Notes: generated by a model not told the origin, from the letters alone. 64,000 bases of DNA from Streptomyces sp. f51 (GCF_037940415.1 NZ_CP149798.1:1116001-1180000); one strand, 5' to 3'. Counted from the stretch's first letter, positions 18,486-30,079 are shown. Translations and numbers: made by a program.

Positions 18486-19844
18486 ATGACCACGGTGTAC
18501 GAGCGGGCCGACCCGCGCACGGCACGAGGACGCGGGCGGCCCCGGCCCTCCCCCGCGGGACCGCTGCTCGCCCTGCTGTGGGCCGGAGCGGCCGGTGTCC
18601 TCGCCCTGTGGTGGACGGACACCCCTTCGGTGGTGGGCACGGCCGGCTGGCTGACGGACGCCGGACGGATCGCCGGGCTGCTGTGCGGCTACAGCTGCGC
18701 CGTCCTGGTGGCGCTCATGGCCCGGGTGCCGCTCCTGGAGCGGCGGGTCGGAAGCGACCGGGTGGCCCGCTGGCACGCGATGGCCGGCCGCTACACGGTC
18801 TGCCTGCTGGTCGCGCACGTCACGCTGATCCTCTTCGGCTACGCCGCCCAGGACGGCACGGGCGTCGTGCACGAGACGCTGAGCGTGGTGCTCGACTACC
18901 CGGACATGCTCAAGGCGACGACCGGCACGGTCATCCTGTTCGCCGTCGGGATCACCTCGGCCCGCCTGGCCCGCCGCCGGATCAGCCACGAGTTCTGGTA
19001 CCACGTGCATCTGCTGACGTACGTGGCGGTCTTCCTGGCCTTCTTCCACCAGCTCGCCCTCGGCTCCGACTTCGTCGGCGACCCGGCGGCGCGCGCGGCC
19101 TGGTACACCCTGTACCTCGGCACGGCCGCGCTCGTGGTGTGGTTCCGGCTGCTCGCCCCGGTGCGGCTCAACCGGCGCCACCGGCTGCGCGTGGACTCCG
19201 TGCACCGGGAGTCCCCCGGGGTCTTCTCCGTGGTGATCCGCGGGGAGCGCCTGGACGAACTGAACGCGCGGGCGGGCCAGTTCTTCCGCTGGCGGTTCCT
19301 CGCGGACGGCATGCGGTGGACGTCGACGCCGTACTCCCTGTCGGCGCCGCCCCGGCCGGACCTGATGCGGATCACGGTGAAGGCGCTCGGCGACCACAGC
19401 GCGGCCGTGGGGATGCTGCGGCCCGGCACCCGGGTGTGGGCGGAGGGCCCCTACGGCTCGCTGACCGCGGACCGCAGCAGTACGTCGAAGGCCCTGCTCG
19501 TCGCGGGCGGTGTCGGGATCACACCGCTGCGCGCCCTGTTCGAGACACTGCCCGGCCAGGTCACGCTGCTCTACCGGGCGCGCACGGCCGAGGACCTGGT
19601 GCTCGGCGGCGAACTGGAGGACATCGCGCGGTGGCGCGGGGCCCGCGTCCTGTACGCGCTCAACGGCGCCGACGGCAGCCGTCCGCGGTTCACCGCCGAC
19701 TCGCTGCGCGGGGCCGTCCCGGACCTCGCCGAGCACGACGTCTACCTCTGCGGGCCCCCCGCGATGGCGCGGGACCTGTACGGGGCGCTGCGCGCGGCGG
19801 GTGTCCCCGACCGCCGCATCCACCACGAGTCGTTCGAACTGTGA
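18486..19844 (+). CDS. Ferric-reductase-like transmembrane heme/FAD/NAD(P)H oxidoreductase (copy 1)
   Basis: 452 residues. Five to six membrane segments carry the heme ligand pairs His97/His111 (HX13H) and His175/His188 (HX12H), as in NOX/FRE proteins. The cytoplasmic half has the FAD motif TPYSLSAPP (about 281-289), the NAD(P) motif VAGGVGITPLRAL (339-351) and the terminal LCGPPAM. It would move electrons from NAD(P)H through FAD and two hemes across the membrane. The start at 18486 has AAGGA 7 bases upstream. The next gene, encoding an FMN-binding partner, begins 7 bases after its stop. It is clearly paralogous to the gene at 20457. Confidence 0.9.
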   Translation: MTTVYERADPRTARGRGRPRPSPAGPLLALLWAGAAGVLALWWTDTPSVVGTAGWLTDAGRIAGLLCGYSCAVLVALMARVPLLERRVGSDRVARWHAMAGRYTVCLLVAHVTLILFGYAAQDGTGVVHETLSVVLDYPDMLKATTGTVILFAVGITSARLARRRISHEFWYHVHLLTYVAVFLAFFHQLALGSDFVGDPAARAAWYTLYLGTAALVVWFRLLAPVRLNRRHRLRVDSVHRESPGVFSVVIRGERLDELNARAGQFFRWRFLADGMRWTSTPYSLSAPPRPDLMRITVKALGDHSAAVGMLRPGTRVWAEGPYGSLTADRSSTSKALLVAGGVGITPLRALFETLPGQVTLLYRARTAEDLVLGGELEDIARWRGARVLYALNGADGSRPRFTADSLRGAVPDLAEHDVYLCGPPAMARDLYGALRAAGVPDRRIHHESFEL

Positions 19845-19851
19845 GGCCGCC

Positions 19852-20373
19852 GTGCACGCCCTGAAGAAGAACCGTCCGCTGCGCCGGGTGACGCTGGCCG
19901 CCGCCGCCACGGTCACCGGATTCGTCCTGCTGCTGTCGCTGAAGCCGCACACGGCGCCCACCGCGGCGGGCGCCCCGTCGTCCGTGGGGCGCTCCCCCTC
20001 CTCGTCCTCCTCCGCCCCCTCGTCCTCGTCCTCGTCACCCGGCGGCTCGTCCGGGAACTCCTCGGGAACGTCCGGCGGTTCGAAGAGCACGGGGGCCGCC
20101 CGGACCGTCACCGGCGATGCGGTGCAGACCCGTTGGGGTCCGGTCCAGGTGCGGATCACGCTGAAGGACGGCCGGATCACCGAGTCCGCGGCGGTCGCCC
20201 GTCCTTCGGGAAATCCCCGGGACCAGGAGATCAACAGTTACGCGATTCCCCAGCTCAGGCGCGAGACACTGGCCGCGCAGAGTGCGCAGATCGACTCGGT
20301 GTCCGGAGCCACCTACACGAGCGACGGATACAAGCAGTCACTCCAGTCCGCACTCGACTCGGCCGGCCTCTGA
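19852..20373 (+). CDS. Membrane-anchored FMN-binding domain protein, one flavinylation site
   Basis: 173 residues from a GTG 7 bases after the preceding stop. Twin arginines (11-12) come before a hydrophobic segment (13-31) that anchors or exports it. A long Ser/Gly linker (41-80) leads to a single FMN-binding domain ending in DSVSGATYTS, where Thr154 is the predicted site of covalent FMN attachment by ApbE. It would accept electrons on the outside from the heme protein encoded just upstream. The start was chosen from the KKNRPLRR lead shared with the second FMN-binding protein. Confidence 0.88.
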   Translation: MHALKKNRPLRRVTLAAAATVTGFVLLLSLKPHTAPTAAGAPSSVGRSPSSSSSAPSSSSSSPGGSSGNSSGTSGGSKSTGAARTVTGDAVQTRWGPVQVRITLKDGRITESAAVARPSGNPRDQEINSYAIPQLRRETLAAQSAQIDSVSGATYTSDGYKQSLQSALDSAGL

Positions 20374-20456
20374 ACGCACGCGCGTCGCGGACCGTATCTC
20401 TGGGCCAGGGGGCCACTCCCCTCACCCCGTCTCTCCAGGACGAACACGGAGGAACC

Positions 20457-21836
20457 GTGTCCACGATCGCCGGTGGTCGCGCCGCGCGGCGCCAGACCAT
20501 GCGCCGAATCCGCCCTCGCCGCTCGCCCGCCGTCCCGCTGCTGATCGCCGTCTGGGCCGGTGCCGCCGCCGTCCTGTGGCTGTGGTGGAACAACACCCCG
20601 TCCATCGCGGACAACAACGGCAGGATCCTCAACGCCGGCCGCATCACCGGGCTGCTCGCCGGGTATCTGATGGCGCTCGTGGTGCTCCAGATGGCCCGCG
20701 TCCCCGCCCTCGAACGCCGTGTGGGATCCGACCGGGTGGCGCGCTGGCACGCGATGACCGGCCGCTACACCATCTGCATGGTCCTCGCCCATCTCTTCCT
20801 GACGATGTGGGGCTACGCCCTCCAGTCCGGCAAGGGGCTCGGCGGGATCGTGCAGCAGACCGTCGACTCGGTCAACCAGCTGCCCGACATGGGCAAGGCC
20901 GCGATCGGCACGGGCCTGCTCGTGCTCATCGGCTTCATCTCCGTCGGCTGGCTGCGCCGGCTGATCCCGTACGACACCTGGTACCACGTCCACCTGCTGA
21001 CGTACGCCGCGGTGTTCCTGACGTTCTGGCACCAGCTGTCCACCGGCAACGACTTCGCGGTGGAGCCCGTCGCCAAGACCGTCTGGTACGGGCTCTACGG
21101 TTCGGTGACCGCGCTGGTCATCTGGTACCGAATCCTTTCTCCGGTCCGGCTGAACCTGAAGCACCGGATGCGGGTCCAGGCCGTCATCGAGGAGACGCCC
21201 GGCATCGTGTCGGTGCTGATCAGCGGACGCAAGCTGCACCGGATGGGTGCCGAGGCCGGACAGTTCTTCCGGTGGCGCTTCCTGGCGCCGGGCATGCGCT
21301 TCAGCTCCCACCCGTACTCGCTGTCGGCGGCCCCGCGCCCCAACATGCTGCGCATCACGGTGAAGGCGATCGGCGACCACAGCGCCGCCCTGCGCGACCT
21401 GGAGCCGGGCACCCGGGTCTGGGCCGAGGGCCCGTACGGCGCCCTGACCGCCGGCAAGCGCAGCCGCGGCAAGGTGCTCCTGGTGGCGGGCGGTGTCGGC
21501 ATCACCCCGATGCGGGCGCTGTTCGAGACCCTCCCCGGCGCCTCCGGCGACCTCACCCTGCTCTACCGGGCCAACACCACCCAGGACCTGGCCCTGTGGG
21601 ACGAACTGGCCGCCATCTCCAAGGAGCGCGGGGCGCGTCTGATGTACGCGGTCAACAGCCCCGAGGGCGAACGGCCGGACATCTCCGCGGACTCCCTGCG
21701 CCGCAAGCTGCCCGACATAGACCGCCACGACGTCTTCATGTGCGGGCCGCCGGGCTTCGCCCAGGAGGTGTACGCGGCACTGCGCGGCGCGGGGGTCCCC
21801 GCCCGCCGCATCCATCACGAGTCGTTCGAGATGTGA
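20457..21836 (+). CDS. Ferric-reductase-like transmembrane heme/FAD/NAD(P)H oxidoreductase (copy 2)
   Basis: 459 residues, closely similar along its whole length to the gene at 18486. Heme ligand candidates are His98/His112 and His179/His192. FAD motif HPYSLSAAPR, NAD(P) motif VAGGVGITPMRAL and MCGPPGF are all intact, so both copies should be active. GTG start at 20457 with GGAGGA 4 bases upstream. It is followed 19 bases later by the two-domain FMN-binding protein gene. The repeated reductase/FMN-protein order points to duplication of a two-gene unit. Confidence 0.9.
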   Translation: MSTIAGGRAARRQTMRRIRPRRSPAVPLLIAVWAGAAAVLWLWWNNTPSIADNNGRILNAGRITGLLAGYLMALVVLQMARVPALERRVGSDRVARWHAMTGRYTICMVLAHLFLTMWGYALQSGKGLGGIVQQTVDSVNQLPDMGKAAIGTGLLVLIGFISVGWLRRLIPYDTWYHVHLLTYAAVFLTFWHQLSTGNDFAVEPVAKTVWYGLYGSVTALVIWYRILSPVRLNLKHRMRVQAVIEETPGIVSVLISGRKLHRMGAEAGQFFRWRFLAPGMRFSSHPYSLSAAPRPNMLRITVKAIGDHSAALRDLEPGTRVWAEGPYGALTAGKRSRGKVLLVAGGVGITPMRALFETLPGASGDLTLLYRANTTQDLALWDELAAISKERGARLMYAVNSPEGERPDISADSLRRKLPDIDRHDVFMCGPPGFAQEVYAALRGAGVPARRIHHESFEM

Positions 21837-21855
21837 GCGACGGGAGTCAGGAACG

Positions 21856-22686
21856 ATGAAGAAGAATCACCCCATACGGCGCTTCGTGCTGGCCAGCGCC
21901 GCCACCGTGTCCGGGATCGTGCTGCTGCTGGCGCTCAAGCCGGCCTCCGACCCGGCCGCCGCGTCGGCGCAGGCCGGCGCGGTGCCCCAGCAGAGCGGTG
22001 CCGCTCAGGGCGCGCCCCAGCGCGGCACCGCCGAGCAGGCGGGTGCCGCCACCGTCCTCGGTGACGTGGTGCAGACCGAGTACGGGCCGGTCCAGGTGCG
22101 GCTGACGATGAGCGGCGGCAAGATCACCAAGGCGGACGCGGTCCAGGCGCCCAAGGGCGGGACCAGCGACCAGAAGACCGCGCTCTCGGTGCCCAAGCTC
22201 AACCAGGAGGCCGTCACGGCGCAGAGCGCCGACATCGACTCCGTCTCGGGAGCGACCTACACCAGCGGCGGTTACAAGAAGTCCCTCCAGTCCGCTCTGG
22301 ACAAGGCGAAGAAGGCGGGCGGGGCGCCGGCCTCCTCCGGGTCGGCCGGCTCTTCCGGGTCCGCCGGGTCCGCCGGGTCCTCGGGCAAGGCCCCCGCGGC
22401 CCCGGCCGCTCAGGCCCGCGTCGTCACCGGGACCGTGTCCGACACCCAGTACGGACCCGTACAGGTCCGGCTCACCCTCTCCGGCAAGAAGATCACCAAG
22501 GCCGAGGCGGTCCAGGCCCCCAAGGGCGGGCTCAGCGACCAGAAGACCGCTCTCGCCGTGCCCAAGCTCAACGGGGAGGCCGTCGCGGCCGGCAGCGCCC
22601 ACATCGACAGCGTCTCCGGCGCCACCTACACCAGCGAGGGCTACAAGGAGTCCCTCCAGTCGGCCCTGGACAAGGCCGGTGTCTGA
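21856..22686 (+). CDS. Membrane-anchored protein with two FMN-binding domains
   Basis: 276 residues. A KKNHPIRRF start with twin arginines 8-9 and a hydrophobic segment (10-28) resembles a Tat-type anchor. Two similar FMN-binding domains follow, each ending in DSVSGATYTS; Thr134 and Thr257 are the predicted flavinylation sites. A Ser/Gly/Ala linker (about 154-185) joins them. Two covalent FMNs in series would extend the electron path away from the membrane. The ApbE gene overlaps its end by 8 bases, so flavin transferase and substrate are made together. Confidence 0.92.
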   Translation: MKKNHPIRRFVLASAATVSGIVLLLALKPASDPAAASAQAGAVPQQSGAAQGAPQRGTAEQAGAATVLGDVVQTEYGPVQVRLTMSGGKITKADAVQAPKGGTSDQKTALSVPKLNQEAVTAQSADIDSVSGATYTSGGYKKSLQSALDKAKKAGGAPASSGSAGSSGSAGSAGSSGKAPAAPAAQARVVTGTVSDTQYGPVQVRLTLSGKKITKAEAVQAPKGGLSDQKTALAVPKLNGEAVAAGSAHIDSVSGATYTSEGYKESLQSALDKAGV

Positions 22687-23470
22687 GCCCGCGCAGGACG
22701 CGCCCCAGGAACTGCGCCACGCCGAGGAGGTGATGGGCACCGTCTTCTCCTTCGACGTGCGCGGCGGCGAACCCGAGGCCGTGCGCACGGCGTTGGGCGA
22801 GGCGATCGCCGGACTCCACCGCGTGGACGCGGTGTTCAGCACCTACCGCGAGGACAGCCAGATCTCCCGGCTGGCCCGCGGGGAACTCACCGTCGAGGAG
22901 TGCGATCCGGAGGTCGCCGAGGTCCTGGGCCTCGGCGCCGAGGCCGAGCGTGTCAGCGACGGCTGGTTCAGCACCCGTTACGAGGGGCGGATCGATCCCA
23001 CCGGGATCGTCAAGGGCTGGGCGGCGGAGCGCGCGGCCCGGCACCTCGCCGCGGCCGGCGTGAGCGGAGTGAGTGTCAACGGCGGCGGTGACGTCCAGCT
23101 GCGCGGTGTCCCCGGACCGCACCGCCCCTGGCGGGTGGGCGTGTCCGACCCGCTGCGTCCGGGCTCGCTGGCCGCCGTGATCTCCGCGGCCGGCGTCGAC
23201 GAGCTGGCCGTCGCCACCTCGGGCACCGCCGAACGCGGCGCCCATATCGTCGACCCGCGCACGGGGAAGTCGGCGGTCACCGACCTGCTGGCCGTGACCG
23301 TGGTGGGCCCCCGTCTGACCTGGGTGGACGCCTGGGCGACCGCGGCCTTCGCGATGGGCTCGCGGACGGGCCTCGACTGGCTGGAGTCGCTCCCGGACGT
23401 GGAGGCGCTGCTCATCACGGCCGGCAACGAGGTCCGGTGCACGGGAGGACTCGCCCGGCGTCTGGGCTGA
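22679..23470 (+). CDS. apbE: ApbE-type FMN transferase, without a recognisable export signal
   Basis: 263 residues. ApbE motifs are VMGTVFSFDV, FSTYREDSQISRLA, DPTGIVKGWA, SGTAERGAHIVDPRTG and the metal-binding DAWATA. It transfers FMN from FAD to Thr in the SGAT motifs of the two FMN-binding proteins upstream. The GTG start overlaps the previous gene by 8 bases. The N-terminus (SEPAQDAPQELRHAEE) is hydrophilic, with neither lipobox nor Tat or Sec signal, which differs from many periplasmic ApbE proteins and suggests a cytoplasmic enzyme. Confidence 0.93.
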   Translation: MSEPAQDAPQELRHAEEVMGTVFSFDVRGGEPEAVRTALGEAIAGLHRVDAVFSTYREDSQISRLARGELTVEECDPEVAEVLGLGAEAERVSDGWFSTRYEGRIDPTGIVKGWAAERAARHLAAAGVSGVSVNGGGDVQLRGVPGPHRPWRVGVSDPLRPGSLAAVISAAGVDELAVATSGTAERGAHIVDPRTGKSAVTDLLAVTVVGPRLTWVDAWATAAFAMGSRTGLDWLESLPDVEALLITAGNEVRCTGGLARRLG

Positions 23471-23503
23471 CCGCCGGCCCCCGCACCGAGCCGGGGCCCA
23501 CGG

Positions 23504-23540
23504 CAGGGAGGCGCGCCCCGGAGCGGGGCGCGCCTCCCTG
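23504..23540. terminator. Bidirectional terminator between apbE and argR
   Basis: A perfect 17-bp stem (23504-23520 with 23524-23540) and a GAG loop lie between the convergent genes. Confidence 0.88.
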
Positions 23541-23549
23541 TCGTACGGG

Positions 23550-24086
23550 TCAGTGGTCGTTCTGGGCGAGTCGCAGCAGATGATCGGCCAGTGCCTGACC
23601 GCCCGTCGGATCGCGGCTGATCAGCATGAGGGTGTCGTCCCCCGCGATCGTGCCGAGGACGTCGTGCAGCTCCGCCTGGTCGATCGCCGAGGCGAGGAAC
23701 TGCGCCGCGCCCGGCGGGGTGCGCAGGACCACGAGGTTCGCCGAGGCCTCCGCGGAGATCAGCAGCTCCGAGGAGAGCCGGCGCATCCGCTCCTCCTTCG
23801 CCGACTCCCCCAGGGGCGCGCGCGGGGTGCGGAATCCGCCCTCGCTGGGCACCGCGTAGATGAGGTCGCCGTCGTTGTTGCGGATCTTCACCGCGTTGAG
23901 CTCGTCGAGGTCCCGGGAGAGCGTCGCCTGGGTGACGTTCAGCCCGTCGTCGGCGAGGAGCTTCGCCAACTGGCTCTGCGAGCGCACTGGTTGCCGGTTG
24001 AGGATGTCCACGATCCGGCGGTGGCGTGCGGTGCGGGTCTGCGGCACGGCAGGCCCTGCGTGCTCGTGGTCCTGCGCCTGACTCAT
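23550..24086 (-). CDS. argR: Arginine repressor
   Basis: 178 residues. The N-terminal winged helix reads [29 protein letters not shown]; the C-terminal hexamerisation and arginine-binding domain shows [13 protein letters not shown]. With arginine bound it represses the arginine genes by binding ARG boxes, here seen before argC and argG. It is the last gene of argCJBDR, 23 bases after argD. ATG at 24086 matches the known Streptomyces N-terminus MSQAQ; a GTG overlapping the argD stop would add nine residues. Confidence 0.96.
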   Translation of the reverse strand: MSQAQDHEHAGPAVPQTRTARHRRIVDILNRQPVRSQSQLAKLLADDGLNVTQATLSRDLDELNAVKIRNNDGDLIYAVPSEGGFRTPRAPLGESAKEERMRRLSSELLISAEASANLVVLRTPPGAAQFLASAIDQAELHDVLGTIAGDDTLMLISRDPTGGQALADHLLRLAQNDH

Positions 24087-24109
24087 CGTCGTCGTCCCAT
24101 TTCCCTGGA

Positions 24110-25306
24110 TCACCCGTCCCCGTTGGCTGCGTCGAGGACGCCGGGAAGGGCCCGGAGGAACGCGTCCACCTCGTCGTCGCCGAGGTTCAGCGGCGGCATC
24201 AGCCGTACGACATCGGGTGCGGGCGCGTTCACCAGGAGACCGGCGTCCTGAGCCGCCTTCTGCACCTGGGGCGCGAGCGGCTCGGTGAGCACGATACCCA
24301 GGAGCAGTCCCGCACCCCGGACATGGCCGATCAGTGGATGGCCGGATCCCTCGATCCCGTCCCGCAGTTTCCCGCCGGCGCGCTTGACGTTCTCCAGGAG
24401 GCCCTCGGAGTCGATCGTGTCGAGCACGGCGAGTCCGGCGGCGCAGACGACCGGGTTGCCGCCGAAGGTGGTTCCGTGGTGCCCCGGCTCCAGCAGTGCG
24501 GCGGCGCGGCCGAAGGCGACGGTGGCGCCGAGCGGCAGTCCTCCGCCGAGGCCCTTGGCGAGCGTGACGACGTCGGGCAGGACGCCTTCGTGGGCCTGGT
24601 ACTCGAACCAGTGGCCGGTGCGGCCGATTCCGGTCTGCACCTCGTCCAGGACGAGCAGGGCACCGTGGGCCGCGGTGATGGCGCGGGCCGCCTTCAGATA
24701 ACCCGGGGGCGGGACGACGACGCCGTTCTCGCCCTGGATCGGCTCGATGATCACCAGTGCGGTGTCCTCGGTGACCGCCTCGGCGAGGGCCTGCGCGTCG
24801 CCGTACGGGACGTGCGTGACGTCGCCGGGCAGTGGCAGGAAGGGCTCGCGCTTGCCGGACTGACCGGTGAGCGCGAGGGCGCCCATGGTCCGTCCGTGGA
24901 AGCCGCCGGTGGTGGCGACCATGTGGGTCCGCCCGGTCAGCCGGCCGATCTTGAACGCGCCCTCGTTTGCCTCGGCGCCCGAGTTGCAGAAGTACACCCG
25001 GCCCTCGCGGCCGAAGAGCTGGAGCAGCCGTTCGGCGAGGGCGACGGGCGGTTCGGCGATGAAGAGGTTGGAGACATGGCCGAGGGAGCCGATCTGCCGG
25101 CTCACGGCCTCGACGATCGCCGGGTGCCCGTGTCCGAGGGCGTTGACCGCGATGCCGCCGACGAAGTCGAGGTACTCGTTGCCGTCGGCGTCCCACAGCC
25201 TGCTCCCGGCTCCGCGGACGAGCGGCAGCCGCGGGGTGCCGTAGTTGTCCATGAGCGAGCCCTGCCACCGCCGGGTGAGCTCCGCGTTCGTCAGGCTGCC
25301 GGTCAT
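24110..25306 (-). CDS. argD: Acetylornithine aminotransferase
   Basis: 398 residues, class III PLP aminotransferase. The phosphate-binding [14 protein letters not shown], the [14 protein letters not shown] segment with the cofactor Asp, and the PLP lysine in [14 protein letters not shown] are all visible. It converts N-acetylglutamate semialdehyde to N-acetylornithine. The ATG overlaps the argB stop (ATGA). Confidence 0.96.
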   Translation of the reverse strand: MTGSLTNAELTRRWQGSLMDNYGTPRLPLVRGAGSRLWDADGNEYLDFVGGIAVNALGHGHPAIVEAVSRQIGSLGHVSNLFIAEPPVALAERLLQLFGREGRVYFCNSGAEANEGAFKIGRLTGRTHMVATTGGFHGRTMGALALTGQSGKREPFLPLPGDVTHVPYGDAQALAEAVTEDTALVIIEPIQGENGVVVPPPGYLKAARAITAAHGALLVLDEVQTGIGRTGHWFEYQAHEGVLPDVVTLAKGLGGGLPLGATVAFGRAAALLEPGHHGTTFGGNPVVCAAGLAVLDTIDSEGLLENVKRAGGKLRDGIEGSGHPLIGHVRGAGLLLGIVLTEPLAPQVQKAAQDAGLLVNAPAPDVVRLMPPLNLGDDEVDAFLRALPGVLDAANGDG

Positions 25307-26213
25307 TCCGCGTGCCCCGCTTCCTCGTCGTCCGGCACGACCATCGTGCCGATGCCCTCGTCGGTGAAGATCTCCAGCAGGATCGAGTGCTGGACCCGGC
25401 CGTCGATGACACGGGCGGTGGTGACGCCGTTGCGTACGGCGTGCAGGCACCCCTCCATCTTCGGCACCATGCCGCTGGCGAGCTCGGGAAGCAGCTTCTC
25501 CAGCTCGGACGCGGTGAGGCGGCTGATCACCTCGTCGCTGTCGGGCCAGTCCTCGTACAGTCCCTCGACGTCCGTGAGGACCATGAGGGTCTCGGCACCC
25601 AGTGCGGCAGCGAGTGCCGCAGCCGCCGTATCAGCATTGACGTTGTAGACATGTCCGTCGTCCTGGCTCCGGGCGATCGAGGAGACGACCGGGATGCGGC
25701 CGTCGGCGAGCAGTGCCTCGATCGCGCCCGTGTCGATCGCGGTGATCTCGCCCACCCGCCCGATGTCGACCAACTCGCCGTCGATCCGTGGCTGGTGCTT
25801 GGTGGCGGTGATGGTGTGCGCGTCCTCGCCGGTGATGCCGACGGCGAGCGGGCCGTGCTCGTTGAGCAGTCCGACGAGCTCGCGCTGGACCTGTCCGGCC
25901 AGCACCATGCGGACCACGTCCATCGCGTCCTCGGTGGTGACGCGCAGACCGGCCTTGAACTCGCTGACGATGCCGTGCCGGTCGAGGGCCGCGCTGATCT
26001 GCGGTCCGCCGCCGTGCACGACGACCGGCCTGAGGCCCGCGTGGTGCAGGAAGACGATGTCCTGGGCGAAGGCGGCCTTGAGCTCGGTGTCGATCATGGC
26101 GTTGCCGCCGAACTTGACGACGACGGTCTTGCCGCGGTGCCGGGTGAGCCAGGGCAGCGCCTCGATGAGGATCTGTGCCTTGGGCAGGGCGGTGTGCTTG
26201 CGGGTCGGATTGC

Positions 26214-26217
<4 letters not shown>
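25303..26217 (-). CDS. argB: Acetylglutamate kinase
   Basis: 304 residues of the amino-acid kinase family: [10 protein letters not shown] at the ATP site, VVHGGGPQI, and [19 protein letters not shown] near the C-terminal half. It phosphorylates N-acetylglutamate, usually the arginine-inhibited step. It overlaps argJ upstream and argD downstream by 4 bases each (ATGA), giving a tightly coupled operon. Confidence 0.96.
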
Positions 26218-28446
<2,229 letters not shown>

Positions 28447-28600
28447 TCCTGTTCCCCCGCCGCCCCGCCACCGTGACGCCCTCTCCGTTCGGGCACCACA
28501 CGATCGGGCCCGAAAGAATTGCGCGGGCCATCGCGATGAATTCCGGTCAAAGGCCGGCATCCGCCTCGCCGGCGGTCACCGCCTTGGAAGCATCCCCGGC

Positions 28601-29623
28601 ATGCGTCTCCCCCGGGCCCCGCACAGGGCTCTCCTCCTCTGTGCCGCCGCCGCGGCGCTCGCCGCCTGTTCCGGGCCGGGCTCCGTCTCCGCGGACCGGC
28701 CTGCGGGCACCTCGGCAGCCCGCGGCGCCTCGCCCTCCGTCACGGCGGACGCACGGCGGTCCGTGGTGACCTTCGCCGGGGCGAGCCCCCTGGGGGCCGA
28801 GGACGTACGCCGGACCGTGGACCGCATGCGGGCGCGGGCCAAGGCGCTGGGGCTCTACGAGGTGCGCGTCGAGGGGCGCGCGGGCGGGGTCACCGTCACG
28901 GGGCGCACCGCCGACGAGAAGAGCCTGACGGACCTCGGCGCGTCCGGCCGGCTCGGTTTCCGGCCCGTCCTGGCCGAGGAGACGGTCGGCGCGACGCCGG
29001 CGCCGCAGCCCTCGCCCAGCGCCGCCGCCACGCACGGGCGGGCCGTCACCGAGGGGCTGCGCCCCCGTGCCGCCGGTTCGGCGAGCGCGAGTGCGGGGCC
29101 CGGCACACCCGGGGGCGACGCGTCGGACGCGGCGCTCCAGGCACGCTTCACCGCGATGGACTGCTCGGCGCGGGAGAGGCCCGCGGCCGAGACGGAGGCC
29201 ACCGCGCGGGAGTCCGTCGTCGCCTGCGGGACCGACGGCGGCGGCACCGGCTCGCGCGCCAAGTTCGCCCTGGGGCCGACCGCCGTGGACGGAGCCCATG
29301 TGACCTCGGCCGAATCGGTGCGCGACGCGCAGAGCGGAGGCCGGCTCGTACGGCTGCGCTTCGACTCCGCCGGCGCCCGGCAGTTCTCCGCCCTCACGGC
29401 GAGCCAGGCAATGAACACCCCGCCGCAGAACGAGCTGGCCATCGTCCTGGACGGCGTCGTGATCTCCGCCCCGTCCGTCAGCCGGCGGCTCGACGGCGGC
29501 ACCGTCGACATCTCGGGAGGCTTCACGCCCGCGTCCGCCGACCGGCTCGCGGCCACCATCGGCTCGGGCGCGCTGCCGGCACCGGTGTCCGTGACCGACG
29601 TGACCCGGCTCCCGGGCACATGA
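28601..29623 (+). CDS. Lipoprotein with a SecD-like extracytoplasmic domain, no membrane segments
   Basis: 340 residues. A lipoprotein signal with lipobox LAAC is followed by a disordered Ser/Ala-rich stretch. The C-terminal part (about 230-335) matches the P1 head of SecD: RLVRLRFDSAGARQFSALT, NELAIVLDGVVISAPSV, DISGGFT and GSGALPAPV. The six membrane helices of SecD are absent. It may assist folding or release of secreted proteins at the outer face; this is inference from the fold. It is divergent from argC and ends at a strong terminator. Confidence 0.82.
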   Translation: MRLPRAPHRALLLCAAAAALAACSGPGSVSADRPAGTSAARGASPSVTADARRSVVTFAGASPLGAEDVRRTVDRMRARAKALGLYEVRVEGRAGGVTVTGRTADEKSLTDLGASGRLGFRPVLAEETVGATPAPQPSPSAAATHGRAVTEGLRPRAAGSASASAGPGTPGGDASDAALQARFTAMDCSARERPAAETEATARESVVACGTDGGGTGSRAKFALGPTAVDGAHVTSAESVRDAQSGGRLVRLRFDSAGARQFSALTASQAMNTPPQNELAIVLDGVVISAPSVSRRLDGGTVDISGGFTPASADRLAATIGSGALPAPVSVTDVTRLPGT

Positions 29624-29625
29624 AA

Positions 29626-29654
29626 AGGGTGCCGTACGAGTCGTACGGCACCCT
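29626..29654. terminator. Bidirectional terminator
   Basis: A perfect 14-bp inverted repeat (AGGGTGCCGTACGA with its complement) around one base, starting 3 bases after the lipoprotein stop and preceded by AAA, which gives a T-run on the minus strand. Confidence 0.88.
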
Positions 29655-29686
29655 GTCGGCGGCCGAGCCCGCCGGTCGCTCCGGGG

Positions 29687-30079
29687 TCAGGAGTGCTTGG
29701 CGTCGCGCTCCGCGTTCTTCTCCTTGATGCGCACGCTCTCCTTGCGGACCTCCGCCTGGGTGGCGCGCTCACGCCGCAGCCACTCGGGGTCCTCCGTCTT
29801 CAGCGCCTCGATCTGCTCGGTGGTGAGCGCCTCGCTGACGCCGCCGCGGGCGAGTCCCGCGATGGAGACGCCCAGCTTGGCGGCGACGACCGGCCGCGGG
29901 TGCGGGCCGGTGCGGCGCAGTTCCTGGAGCCAGGCGGGCGGGTCGGTCTGCAACGCGTTCAGTTCGGCGCGCGAGACGACACCCTCCTGGAACTCGGCGG
30001 GGGTGGCCTCGAGGTACACACCCAGCTTCTTCGCCGCGGTGGCGGGCTTCATCGTCTGGGCGGTCTGGTGCGAACTCAT
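29687..30079 (-). CDS. DUF5997-type small protein
   Basis: 130 residues, hydrophilic, rich in Lys/Glu/Ala and probably helical. Two similar blocks are visible: AKKLGVYLEATPAEFQEGVVSRAELNAL with PPAWLQELRRTG, and AAKLGVSIAGLARGGVSEALTTEQIEAL with DPEWLRRERA, i.e. an internal duplication. I recall this as DUF5997, commonly next to the LysR-like gene that diverges from it here. Function unknown. TACCCT lies 7 bases before the ATG and no ribosome site is visible, so the message may be leaderless. Confidence 0.75.
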   Translation of the reverse strand: MSSHQTAQTMKPATAAKKLGVYLEATPAEFQEGVVSRAELNALQTDPPAWLQELRRTGPHPRPVVAAKLGVSIAGLARGGVSEALTTEQIEALKTEDPEWLRRERATQAEVRKESVRIKEKNAERDAKHS

